Below, piece after piece: positions 50,890 to 58,839 of a stretch of 64,000 bases of DNA. The DNA comes from CAMYLY01 sp036397755. Its GTDB lineage: Bacteria; Gemmatimonadota; Gemmatimonadetes; Gemmatimonadales; GWC2-71-9. Under the pieces are notes generated by a model, which was not told the DNA's origin, ran no database searches, and was given only the letters and a program-made list of their open reading frames with translations. The position numbers and the translations under genes were made by a program. Within the stretch, counting starts at the first letter, position 1. The number at the start of each line of letters is the position of its first letter. The stretch covers positions 19,691 through 83,690 of the forward strand of contig DASWII010000044.1 in NCBI GenBank assembly GCA_036397755.1, in the 5' to 3' direction.

Positions 50890-51378
50890 ATGGCAGCCAC
50901 TCCACCTACGAAAGACCAACTGGCGCCTCACGTCGACCAGGACGTCTCTCAGTTCCTCCTGTTGCATCGGGAGCTGAATTCGGTTCGATACTGCCTATAC
51001 CCCGAGCCCGTTCGGCGGGCCATTGTCGTTGCCTACGCGAGTCATTTTCGCGCACTGCTTGAGTTCTTTCATGACGGCAAGCGACCGTCGCAACCTCAAA
51101 TGGATGCCGTCGGCTGCGAACGTCGTGCTGATATCACCTTTTCCGCATTCGCCGCCTCGACGCGTCCTGCTTGGACCGACGGCGAAAAGCGCCGCCTCTG
51201 TGACGCCGACAAGCTCGTGGGTCACCTGAGCGAGGGTCGCGTCAATCGCGAAGGTGCTTACCCCGGCTGGGGAACCAGCGAAGACCTTGATCTCTTACGA
51301 GACCACGTCAACGCCCTCATTGCGGCCGTTGAGCCTGCCGTTCTAAAGCGGTCGAACTCGGCCCGAGCTGTGCTTTGA
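50890..51378 (+). CDS. Hypothetical protein ahead of an attC-like half-site
   Basis: A 162-residue, mostly helical soluble protein (VSQFLLLHRELNSVRYCL, RRAIVVAYASHFRALLEFFHDG, WTDGEKRRLCDADKLVGHLS). No family was recognised, and the start is uncertain (ATG 50890, or 50863 upstream). The GCCTAAC at 51389-51395, 11 bp after its stop, matches the RYYYAAC core at the beginning of integron attC sites, so the gene may be the coding part of a former cassette whose attC was disrupted by the element described next. Confidence 0.5.
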   Translation: MAATPPTKDQLAPHVDQDVSQFLLLHRELNSVRYCLYPEPVRRAIVVAYASHFRALLEFFHDGKRPSQPQMDAVGCERRADITFSAFAASTRPAWTDGEKRRLCDADKLVGHLSEGRVNREGAYPGWGTSEDLDLLRDHVNALIAAVEPAVLKRSNSARAVL

Positions 51379-51388
51379 AGGGGCAGCC

Positions 51389-51665
51389 GCCTAACACGTA
51401 TAAGGCCTCCGGTGTCAAGCCGACGTAGCTCTACAACACGGGGTGGGGTGGCCCCGTTTTGAGCGGTTCTCGGCCCCCGGGTACTCTGACTTCATGTCGG
51501 GATCGGTGCGCTGTTCTGCACCAAACACCTATCGAGACTCTCCCGTCGGGATGGTGGTGCGGTCCCGCGGTCGAGAAATTCATCGGTGCCCTCGTACCGT
51601 CCTCCTCAAGTGGCGACCTCATCCGTGGGGGGCATGGGTCGGATAGCGCCAGGCTCGGGTGAGGG
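51389..51665 (+). mobile_element. Non-coding element, copy A (IS110-associated end) inserted at an attC-like half-site
   Basis: From TATAAGGCCTCCGGTGTCAA (51399) to about 51665 the sequence matches 58569-58838 in direct orientation with roughly 85 percent identity. There is no gene in it. Copy B adjoins an IS110-type transposase remnant, so this is probably the non-coding end of the same element. It begins four bases after GCCTAAC, an RYYYAAC attC core (copy B begins after GCCCAAC), and some IS110 relatives (IS1111-attC group) insert specifically into attC. Confidence 0.6.
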
Positions 51666-52001
51666 CTGGTAGCGCTGGTTCACCTGCGTTGCAGCACTAT
51701 CCGGTATGTCCAGTTTGCGGGTCCCCGACCGCAGCTGCGTGCGGAGATACGCGGGGCGAGTCGTCTCCGCCAGGTATCGCGGCGTACGGCGCAGGGCTAT
51801 CTGTTCTGGGTGCGGCGGGAGCTGCAGGGGCATGGTGGCGAGGCGGGGTGGGGGTGCGGAGCCGGCGGATCTGCTGATCGGCGATCGAGAATAGGCGGTG
51901 GCGGATTGCACGGGTTGGGGGCGGGGCGGTAGACTGATCCGTCGAGACGGGACGCAACTGACAATCAAGTTAGGGAGCCACGTGACCATTCTGGAGTACT
52001 G
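51666..52001. other. Spacer between mobile element and cyclase gene
   Basis: No convincing gene is visible in either direction. It is GC-rich, contains GTTAGGG at 51969-51975 (similar to the GTTRRRY attC end, but with a mismatch), and ends in GGAG about seven bases before the cyclase ATG. It could hold the rest of a decayed IS or of a split attC. Confidence 0.4.
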
Positions 52002-53174
52002 ATGTCGCCACCGACGGTAGCCAGCATTCTTGAGGAACGACTTTCCGCGTTGCTGGAGTACGGGAAGTGGGTCCTCGTGGCCTATGGCTGGCAGAAGCCC
52101 GCTTACGGTAGCTCGGACTCCGTCACATTTGGCGTCATGACGTGCTCTATCGACGAGTTTCCGCAGGTCATCGACTTTTTGACTCGCGAACTCGACTACG
52201 ACTTCAACTTTGGACGCTCGATTCCGCTACCCCAGATGCAGGATCTGAAGAACAAGTACAGCGCCGTGCGCGTGTGGGATTTCCCGCTGCCAGGCTTCTC
52301 CGGCAGCTTTGATGACAAGCATGGTGTGCGGCTCGTCCGTGATACGTGCGCCAAGTATGCGGCCACTCGGTGGCTCGAGCGAGGCGTCGCCCTCGTGGAC
52401 ATTACGGGTTTCACGCAAGTCGGCCCAACAAGGCAGCTGGCCTCGATAATGAGCCTTAACAAGGCCCTCAACACTGCTTATGCAAGGCTCCGGCGAATTT
52501 CCAAAGCCAGGGAGGAGTCCGGGCAACAGTCACTTGCGCTGAACTTTCAACGAAGCACAACTGGCGACGGGTACTACATCTGGAACGACACTTGGGGAGG
52601 CCATGGTGACACTATGGTCTTGGCCCTCTTGCTCCTGACGCTGAGCGTCTTGGAGCATCGCCGGAGCGAAGCAAGGGAGCATCCCATTCGCATCAAGGCC
52701 GCCTTCACCGTTGGCGAGGTTTTCTGTCTCGCGGACCGAGGTGTTACTTGGAATGACGAAGGCTCGCAGATAGCTGTGGGGCCTGCGACCAACTACCTGG
52801 CCCGTATCCTTGGGAAGGCCGTGTCGGGCCAGTTCCTTGTCGGCCAATTCTCGCGGTCTACTCCGGAGGGCTTTGCGTTGGGCCCGAGCGACCTTCTGGG
52901 AACTGCGGCCGCGCTCCTAGGCGAGTTGCTGCCGCCAGACCTCGTCGCTCAGACTGAATGGCACTTTGATCCGCCCGGAACCACCGTTCGTGTAGTCGAC
53001 AAGCACGGCGACGCTCACCATTGCTACAATGTGGTCGGTCATCTCGGTAACATGCTTCCGACTGCCGGTAGTCAGCTCCAGAAGCTCCTAGTTCGGTTCG
53101 GCGTGCCACTTGACCCATCACAATCAATCGAAACTTTGCGTTTCGTGCAGGACGGCGATGTCCGCCCATTATAG
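52002..53174 (+). CDS. Class III nucleotidyl cyclase-like protein
   Basis: A 390-residue protein. Residues about 128-290 are a class III cyclase homology domain: ALVDITGFT (metal Asp 133), TTGDGYYIW (second metal Asp 189), IRIKAAFTVGEV and GPATNYLARILGKAVSGQFLV, which includes the NxxxR transition-state pair (Asn 264, Arg 268). The position that is Lys or Glu for ATP or GTP in classical cyclases (three before GD) is Ser 185, so the base preference is not obviously purine. The first 125 residues are a separate domain (PLPQMQDLKNKYSAVR) with no recognised family, as is the C-terminus. There is no membrane segment. A stand-alone cyclase in a defence-like neighbourhood recalls Pycsar systems, but no cNMP-binding effector was found next to it. 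Confidence 0.7.
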   Translation: MSPPTVASILEERLSALLEYGKWVLVAYGWQKPAYGSSDSVTFGVMTCSIDEFPQVIDFLTRELDYDFNFGRSIPLPQMQDLKNKYSAVRVWDFPLPGFSGSFDDKHGVRLVRDTCAKYAATRWLERGVALVDITGFTQVGPTRQLASIMSLNKALNTAYARLRRISKAREESGQQSLALNFQRSTTGDGYYIWNDTWGGHGDTMVLALLLLTLSVLEHRRSEAREHPIRIKAAFTVGEVFCLADRGVTWNDEGSQIAVGPATNYLARILGKAVSGQFLVGQFSRSTPEGFALGPSDLLGTAAALLGELLPPDLVAQTEWHFDPPGTTVRVVDKHGDAHHCYNVVGHLGNMLPTAGSQLQKLLVRFGVPLDPSQSIETLRFVQDGDVRPL

Positions 53175-53245
53175 CAGTATCTTCCCCATGGCATGCTTCG
53201 CCTGAACAGCCGGGAAGATAGTTGACAGAAGGTCCGGGGACATGG

Positions 53246-53430
53246 TTAACACTTTTTCTTGAGGGAGGGGGCCCCGGTAATGGTGTGGGTGTCCTCGTCG
53301 AAGCGGCCGAGGAGCGTCTCGTAGTAGAGGTTGTCCCAGAGAGGTCGTCGGCGATCTGTTCGAGCCCGATGTGTTCGTCGTTGAGCGCTTGGCTCAAGCA
53401 GTGTTGGCCGGAGTGGAGGCGGAAGGTGCC
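53246..53430 (-). pseudogene. Integrase-core transposase remnant (IS481-like C-terminus)
   Basis: Reading leftward, SGQHCLSQALNDEHIGLEQIADDL continues in another frame as WDNLYYETLLGRFDEDTHT and ends in PSLKKKC, stop at 53246-53248. This is the last part of a DDE integrase-core transposase of the IS481/IS3-type; the frame shifts at about 53335. The rest of the element is lost. It lies between the cyclase gene and the FRG remnant. Confidence 0.6.
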
Positions 53431-53650
53431 GGCGCTGCAAAGAGGTCACCACGATCATGGTGCACACGCATGTTCTGCACCGTGGCGGGCTCGGCGTGCG
53501 GAGCCCGGCTGACGGGCTCAGGGTGCCGGAGCCGTCGTCGCGCCGATATGGGCTTCAGTTGCAGGGGAGTGGATGGGAGGGCACTTTGGGGGAGCGGTAC
53601 AGGGGAAGTGGAGGTTGGAAAGCGTGCAATTCCCCCACGTAAGGAGACCG
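53431..53650. other. Non-coding spacer between transposase and FRG remnants
   Basis: No gene supported. AAGGAG at 53641-53646 is a ribosome-binding site for the GTG at 53651; the rest shows no recognisable motif. Confidence 0.4.
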
Positions 53651-53740
53651 GTGGACTGCAACGACATCCCGTCCAAGACGGTAAAGTCCGTCCCGGAGTT
53701 CATTCAGGCCATCACGGCCGACGCTCGCGAATGGGATCTG
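53651..53740 (+). pseudogene. Truncated FRG-domain gene (N-terminus only)
   Basis: A GTG start with AAGGAG close upstream opens a frame reading NDIPSKTVKSVPEFIQAIT followed by DAREWDL. The KSVPEFIQAI pattern resembles the beginning of FRG-domain proteins (VxSVxEFIxxI...). The frame then enters the group II intron RT remnant and the FRG body is absent. FRG proteins are frequent in defence and toxin loci. The assignment from 30 residues is tentative. Confidence 0.4.
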
Positions 53741-53754
53741 CGTTCCAGCGGACG

Positions 53755-53919
53755 CTCGACCGTTACACCTCGGCTCTGCTGCGCAAGTTTCTGGTGCGAC
53801 GACACCAGGTCCCCGGGCGGGGGACCCGGCCGTTCAGCTACCGGTACCTGTCCGAGGATCTGGGCCTCGTGCGGTTGCAGGACTGCCGGCGGGTGTCGCG
53901 CTCGCATGCGTTGGCGTGA
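53755..53919 (+). pseudogene. Group II intron reverse transcriptase/maturase, C-terminal remnant
   Basis: The last 54 codons of an intron-encoded RT: LDRYTSALLRKFLVRRHQV, RGTRPFSYRYLSEDLGLVRL. This resembles the thumb/X-domain end of group II maturases. The N-terminal polymerase part is missing, so it is non-functional. A group II domain V follows 11 bp after the stop, which supports the identification. Confidence 0.7.
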
Positions 53920-53930
53920 AACCAGTCCGA

Positions 53931-53990
53931 GAGCCGGATGCGGGAAACCTGCACGTCCGGTTCGATGAGCGGGTCTGAGAAACCGAGTCA
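53931..53990 (+). ncRNA. Group II intron domain V (and probable domain VI) remnant
   Basis: GAGCCGGATGCGGGAAACCT at 53931-53950 continues to GCACGTCCGGTTC at 53951-53963. Pairing GAGCCGGA(T)GCGGGAAACCTGC(AC)GTCCGGTTC gives the 34-nt domain V hairpin with a GAAA-type tetraloop and the two-base bulge of bacterial introns. Domain VI would follow (53964-53990). Only the 3' end of an intron remains. Confidence 0.75.
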
Positions 53991-54142
53991 TGGTGGCGCT
54001 AGCGAGGCACTCCCACAGGAAAACGGGAAGCCAACAGATAGGCGCTACCTACCGCCACGGCGCTCAGGTTCGACTCTACCGGTCGGCTCGATGCGTGCGG
54101 CGAGCAGGGTCTTGACTGGGCGAGAATGGGGAGAAGGAATGC
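53991..54142. other. Spacer before the PLD nuclease gene
   Basis: No gene seen. GAGAAGGA at about 54131 serves as ribosome-binding site for the nuclease ATG at 54143. Confidence 0.4.
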
Positions 54143-55405
54143 ATGAAAGTTGAGTACATGACGCAGCCCGACACGCAACTGGGAAGAGTATTGGCTGATC
54201 TGCTCGGCTCGGACCCCACTCCCGCCCGCGTCGTGTTCGTCTCTGCATTCGTCAGCGTACAGACGCTCATGCGCGTAAAGCAGCAAATTCTCGATCTTAG
54301 AGACGGTGGCGCAGACATCCGGTTCGTATTGGGTATCGACCTATGGGGCACTAGCCAAGAGGCTCTTGTGGAAGTGCTGAGTTGGGAGATCGACTGTCGA
54401 ATCGTGAACCACCGGCTGCCGGGGCACACTTTCCACCCCAAGCTCTACCTAGTGGAATGGGCCGATGAGGCCGCGATCATCATCGGGTCGAATAACATCA
54501 CGGAGGGTGGCTTCTTCAACAACTATGAAGGTGCCGCGCATGTAAGGTACGACCTGCCGGCCGACACGGAAGAATATTCGAATGCGTGTCATGAATTGAA
54601 CCGCTTCCTTGATCCCGTCGGCCCTGTCGTCAAGCGCCTGACAAACGGGTTGCTCAAGGATCTCATCGCGCGAGGAGACGTACCGACAGAGGAAGAGGCG
54701 CGTAAGAGCCGGACCACTTCACGCAAACCAGAGATCAAGAGCGCCGGCAAGAAGGAGCCCCTCTTCGGCACGGAGGACTTTGATCCGCCGCCGCCGTTGC
54801 CGGCCGACCTCTTGGAGCGCCTCATCCAAGCTGTCCGCAAGCGGCGCAGCAGCGCGAAGAAGGCTGTCAAGAAGGCCACGAAGAAAGCTGCTGCCAAGAA
54901 GAAGACGACGGGCAAGCCAATTGACGATACGATCGCCGACGCTGTTCGACCAGCAGCATTCTACATGACGCTTCCAACCCTTCAGGGAGACAACATCCCC
55001 GGGGAGGGACGCATTCCTCTTGAGGCAGTTGAATTGGCGAAGGAGTTCTGGGGCTGGCCCGATGAATACTCGAAGGAAGTAAGTCCTCGGCAGGGCCAAG
55101 ATCGCGTCTATTGGAACTGGCGGCCAAAGTGGTGCATTTGGGACGTGACCGCACCGGCTGACGTGACGACACAGGAAGTCCGGATGTATATGTACGAGAA
55201 TAGCTCGGACTTCCGTTTCTACGTCCGGCCCCTCGTTAATGCGGGGGCTGATCTCGGTGATGTCGTTCGGATTCGGCGCATCGCAGAATCCGATGCCGAG
55301 TTCGAGTGCGTTTTGGCCCGCCAAGGGACACCTGAATTCGACGATTGGATCAAGTCCTGCACTCAGCCGGTGCGAAGCAGCACCCGCAGATTCGGCTACG
55401 CTTGA
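54143..55405 (+). CDS. PLD-family nuclease, probable restriction endonuclease (BfiI/NgoFVII-like)
   Basis: A 420-residue protein with one phospholipase D half-motif: TFHPKLYLVEWADEAAIIIG (His 98, Lys 100) followed by SNNIT at residues 116-120. A single HxK...GSxxN set per chain is characteristic of BfiI-type nucleases, which dimerise to form one active site; the usual Asp of HxKxxxxD is Glu 105. A Lys/Ala-rich linker (KKAVKKATKKAAAKKKTTG, about residues 240-260) separates a C-terminal domain (NIPGEGRIPLEAVELAKEFW, RVYWNWRPKWCIWDV) that may be the B3-like DNA-binding domain of such enzymes. It converges on the methyltransferase with a 10-bp 3' overlap. No signal peptide. Confidence 0.7.
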   Translation: MKVEYMTQPDTQLGRVLADLLGSDPTPARVVFVSAFVSVQTLMRVKQQILDLRDGGADIRFVLGIDLWGTSQEALVEVLSWEIDCRIVNHRLPGHTFHPKLYLVEWADEAAIIIGSNNITEGGFFNNYEGAAHVRYDLPADTEEYSNACHELNRFLDPVGPVVKRLTNGLLKDLIARGDVPTEEEARKSRTTSRKPEIKSAGKKEPLFGTEDFDPPPPLPADLLERLIQAVRKRRSSAKKAVKKATKKAAAKKKTTGKPIDDTIADAVRPAAFYMTLPTLQGDNIPGEGRIPLEAVELAKEFWGWPDEYSKEVSPRQGQDRVYWNWRPKWCIWDVTAPADVTTQEVRMYMYENSSDFRFYVRPLVNAGADLGDVVRIRRIAESDAEFECVLARQGTPEFDDWIKSCTQPVRSSTRRFGYA

Positions 55406-58263
55406 GTACGCTTTGATCGTGTCGGCTTCCGAAGTCTCAACACCACGTTCTCGGTTATCGCATTCTTGATGTGGACGAGATTCTCGGTCGTCACTGAGAT
55501 GTCGATGCGCTCTAGCATCTCCATGCCACAGGCGATAGCAATGTCCTGCACGCAAGCTGCCGTCGGAATGCGCTCATGATCTCGGTCAACACGCATCCGA
55601 TTGTCGCCAATGACAATCATCGCCTCACCACCCGACCTCAGAACGCTGGTGCAGTTCCGGAGGACACCCTGCATGTCTTGGAAAAACCGCTGCAGCAGTG
55701 CAGGCATGTTCTTTCGCCGGAAGCCAACATCGGCATTGCTCAAGCGTGCATGGAGGTCTTGAAGGTAGCTGTGCACCGTGATGGGTAGCCCGTTACCGCC
55801 TGACGCTATGGCGTCTTCCATGCTCCGCCTCTCGCTCGTCACGATTTCCCTGCTCCCCACCAAGCCGTGTTCGAGCGGACGGCGTGCCGAGGTGTCCATC
55901 CCTAGGAGCACCAGCAGAGACAGCCGATCTGTGTCGATGTATGGAAGCGCCGTGGCATATGGGGGACTAGTGAGCACCAAGTCAACCGAGTTTGCCTTCA
56001 GGCCCAGATCCAGGAGAGTCTGACCTGTGCGGGAATCGCCCTCCACTACACGACTTGGCCGGAAGCGGTTAGGCGAGAATCCCCTGACAGACCAGAACTT
56101 CTCAATTCTGCCGTACTGTGTGTCCAATGCATCCAGGTAGAGCTGGAACACATCCGCATCCGTGATCGGTTCTTTCCGTCGCCTGATTCGCAGATCATTC
56201 GGATCTTGCTGGGAGACGTCGCGAATGATGCTACTCAGTACCACTTCCAGGAAATCCCGAATGACACCCTCGCTTACTGAGCGGATCGCCCCAAGAAGCC
56301 AGTTCAGTTTCGTTACCACCGGCGCGGGGAACCATTTGTGGATCTCGTCCAAACACCCAGCGACAAGGTGCTCTTGGCTCGAAGGCAAAGTGCTGAACGT
56401 TTCCTCAACTTGACTGACAAGCGTCCCAACAGCCTCACGCACGACGTCCGGGTTGACATCAAGGATCCCTGTCTTGGCGCGCGCAATCTTTGCTGCGAGG
56501 GGGTTCATGTCGCAGCCATACGCCCGGAAGCCGTTGAGATAGCCTTCCAACAGTGTCGTGCCACTTCCACAAAACGGATCGAATACCGTTGCACCCGCAG
56601 GCAGTTTGGAGAGGTTCAATAAACCTTTGGCAAGTTGAGGGTAGAACTTGCCTTTGTAGGGGTGCAGTCCGTGTGTCACGTACTTGGGGTCTTTCCGCGC
56701 CGATGGTTGCTGCCCGAACCCGTTCTCGATGATCGCTTGCCACGTTGGCTCGGTTTGGAGCGCCGACAACCCCACTCCGTGCGTGAAGACCAATCGCCGG
56801 GCCTTGGACAGGGTGTAGCTGTCCAAGGCGAGGCAGTACGTGTCTCCGTCGTGACCGTTCAGTGCCACTCCAACTACGGTCTCGATCTCACGCCCTCGAA
56901 GAACCCGCTCATACGGCCAGAGCTTGTACGGTGGTGCGTCGAACCACACCGACAGCTTCTCAGAGGGGCGTCGAATCACGAGAAGCTTCTCCGTCGTCGC
57001 CCTGCGGCCGGCCGCCACGAAGGAGCGCTTGGTGCTGTGTATCTGACGCTCAACTATGCAGACCGTCTCGAATCCGATTTCCTCTGCACGTTGCCCGAGA
57101 AGCTCAGCCGCAGGGTACAGAACCTTGTTGTAGATTGCATCACCTACGACCAGGACAGCGTACCTCCCCGGTCTCAGAAGTTCATGCATCCCTTTGAGTG
57201 TCTGTCCCATTTCTTGTGCGTACTCGTCGAACCCTGAGGATTCCTTCTGATGGCGCAGGTGAGACCCGATTTCGATCTTCCCAAGCCTTCTGGGGTCATG
57301 CCCGAGCCATAGGAGGCGAAATCGGTGATACAAGTGGTAGTCGTTCGCATTGCCGTACGGGGGTGAGGTGACAATCAAGTCTACCGTTCCTGGCCTGCAC
57401 ACCTCGTGCGCCAGGTCACGACTATCAGCGGTCACAAATCTTGACACCCCGTACCTGAGTGCCGCCTGCGTGCGCACTACGTTGCGGACAATTGCGTCAA
57501 GAGCGACGAGATACCGCTTGATTGTCTCGCCTTGGGGAGTCTCATGCGGCCTGCTCGTGTACCGAGTCTCCGAATCCTGATGCGAAACCGCCAAGACAAT
57601 GCGCGAAAGCGCTAGCGACGCAATGTCACGTGCCTTTTCACTGCTCATTTTGCCAATGCGATCCCGAATCCCCGCCAGTTCTCCACGGGAGGACATCGGG
57701 AACCACTTGTCGATGTTCGGGATGTCCGGGATGTACCCCTTGTGCCTCTCAGACAACACCTCTGGTGCCGGAAGGTCAACCAACATCGTAGTGAGAGCAC
57801 TTCGGATCGCGTGAAGCTCCCTTGCCGCGGTGCGATCAAGATTGCAGGTCTTCACCCGACCGATCAACGTACCAACGGCGTTTGCATCGACGCTCAACGC
57901 TCTGCGGCCAAGACGCACTGCTTCAAGTGCCGTTGTGCCGCTCCCTCCGAACGGATCGAGCACCAGCTCGCCAGGAAGCGACAGGTTCGCAATGCAATGT
58001 CCTGGAATCTGCGGGATGAACTTCGCCGGGTAGGGGTGTAGATCGTGAGTCAGGAAGCTTGTGTCGGCGTCAGTGAAGGCCCATTCAATAGCATTGAGGG
58101 TCTTGGCGATCTTCTTTGGACTGCGGAGTTCGTCGGGCGATTGGATTTCCTCATACGCAGGGAACTCCTCTTCGCCTCGAAGTACGTACTTGCCATGTTC
58201 CTCATGGACGGGAGAGCCCCGTCCAAAGTCGATCTCGTAGAGATGGCGTCCAGTCCTTGGCAT
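55396..58263 (-). CDS. Fused double DNA methyltransferase (probably N4-cytosine type)
   Basis: A 955-residue protein holding two complete methyltransferase domains in tandem. The first has motif I LVLDPFGGSGTTALEA (about residue 100) and motif IV TSPPYGNAND (about residue 300). The second has TVFDPFCGSGTTLLEGYL (about residue 555) and TSPPYATALPY (about residue 755). TSPPY is typical of N4-cytosine (and some N6-adenine) beta-class enzymes. Each half also has the HPYPAKF or HPYKGKF motif and a KWFP segment, so they arose by duplication or fusion. Two methylations are needed to protect an asymmetric site, as with BfiI's two separate methyltransferases. The ATG at 58263 was chosen; a GTG at 58293 is an alternative. 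Confidence 0.8.
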   Translation of the reverse strand: MPRTGRHLYEIDFGRGSPVHEEHGKYVLRGEEEFPAYEEIQSPDELRSPKKIAKTLNAIEWAFTDADTSFLTHDLHPYPAKFIPQIPGHCIANLSLPGELVLDPFGGSGTTALEAVRLGRRALSVDANAVGTLIGRVKTCNLDRTAARELHAIRSALTTMLVDLPAPEVLSERHKGYIPDIPNIDKWFPMSSRGELAGIRDRIGKMSSEKARDIASLALSRIVLAVSHQDSETRYTSRPHETPQGETIKRYLVALDAIVRNVVRTQAALRYGVSRFVTADSRDLAHEVCRPGTVDLIVTSPPYGNANDYHLYHRFRLLWLGHDPRRLGKIEIGSHLRHQKESSGFDEYAQEMGQTLKGMHELLRPGRYAVLVVGDAIYNKVLYPAAELLGQRAEEIGFETVCIVERQIHSTKRSFVAAGRRATTEKLLVIRRPSEKLSVWFDAPPYKLWPYERVLRGREIETVVGVALNGHDGDTYCLALDSYTLSKARRLVFTHGVGLSALQTEPTWQAIIENGFGQQPSARKDPKYVTHGLHPYKGKFYPQLAKGLLNLSKLPAGATVFDPFCGSGTTLLEGYLNGFRAYGCDMNPLAAKIARAKTGILDVNPDVVREAVGTLVSQVEETFSTLPSSQEHLVAGCLDEIHKWFPAPVVTKLNWLLGAIRSVSEGVIRDFLEVVLSSIIRDVSQQDPNDLRIRRRKEPITDADVFQLYLDALDTQYGRIEKFWSVRGFSPNRFRPSRVVEGDSRTGQTLLDLGLKANSVDLVLTSPPYATALPYIDTDRLSLLVLLGMDTSARRPLEHGLVGSREIVTSERRSMEDAIASGGNGLPITVHSYLQDLHARLSNADVGFRRKNMPALLQRFFQDMQGVLRNCTSVLRSGGEAMIVIGDNRMRVDRDHERIPTAACVQDIAIACGMEMLERIDISVTTENLVHIKNAITENVVLRLRKPTRSKRTQA

Positions 58264-58293
58264 TCTCGACTCGGTTTCTGGGCCTTGCGACAC

Positions 58294-58558
58294 TTCCCAG
58301 AAGTGTGTCAGTTCTGGCTCAGGAAATCAACCCTGAAGTGCGGACTTCTTCGCAAGCGGTGACCAGGAAGACTCCGACGTGATACTGTGATTCCTTTTCC
58401 GTGACACTGTGATTCCTCTTCGTCAGAATGAGTCATGAGACAACAATGCCGTGCACGCCCAAAGGGCGTCCTTCAGGACGCATCACACGGCCGAGCCCGC
58501 CCGCAACCGGCATGGTTCCGCGCTTGGGATCTCTGTCGACCCCGTGCGATAGTCGACT
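58294..58558. other. Spacer upstream of the methyltransferase gene
   Basis: No gene. ACTGTGATTCC occurs twice, starting at 58384 and 58406 (22 bp apart), upstream of the methyltransferase start on the minus strand; the pair could be a regulatory site. Palindromes CGTCCTTCAGGACG (58468-58481) belong to the dispersed hairpin family. Confidence 0.4.
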
Positions 58559-58838
58559 GCCCAACGCCTATAAGGCCTCCGGTGTCAAGTCGACGTAGCT
58601 CTACAACACGGGGTGGGGTGGCTCCGTTGGTGTCGTTCTCGGCCCGCGGTGCTCTGACTTCATTTCGGGATCGGTGCGCTGTGCTGCACCAAACACCTAT
58701 CGAGACTCTGCGCGTCGGGACGGTGCGGCGGTCCCGCGGTCTAGAAATCCATCGGTACCCTCGTACCATCTTCCTCAAGCGGCGACCTCATCCAGGGAGG
58801 CATGGGTCCGTTAGTGCCAGGCTCGGGTGAGGGGCAGA
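58559..58838 (+). mobile_element. Non-coding element, copy B, at an attC-like half-site
   Basis: Begins with GCCCAAC (58559-58565), an RYYYAAC core, then from 58569 matches copy A (51399-51665) in the same orientation. It runs directly into the truncated IS110-type transposase at 58840. The 7.2-kb interval between the copies, with the cyclase and restriction-modification genes, is thus bracketed by direct repeats and could have moved or could be deleted as a unit. Confidence 0.65.
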
Positions 58839-58839
58839 A

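Noticed and set aside
51389..51975. Complete interrupted attC from GCCTAAC to GTTAGGG
   Set aside because: The right end deviates from GTTRRRY and the inner arms do not pair, so only the left half-site was kept as evidence.
53371..53650. Protein-coding start of the 182-codon frame upstream of the RT remnant
   Set aside because: Only the last 55 codons resemble a maturase; the first part has no homology and crosses the FRG remnant in another frame.
54066..54095. tRNA-like T-arm (GGTTCGACTC)
   Set aside because: The flanking bases do not form a T-stem and no other cloverleaf arms are present.
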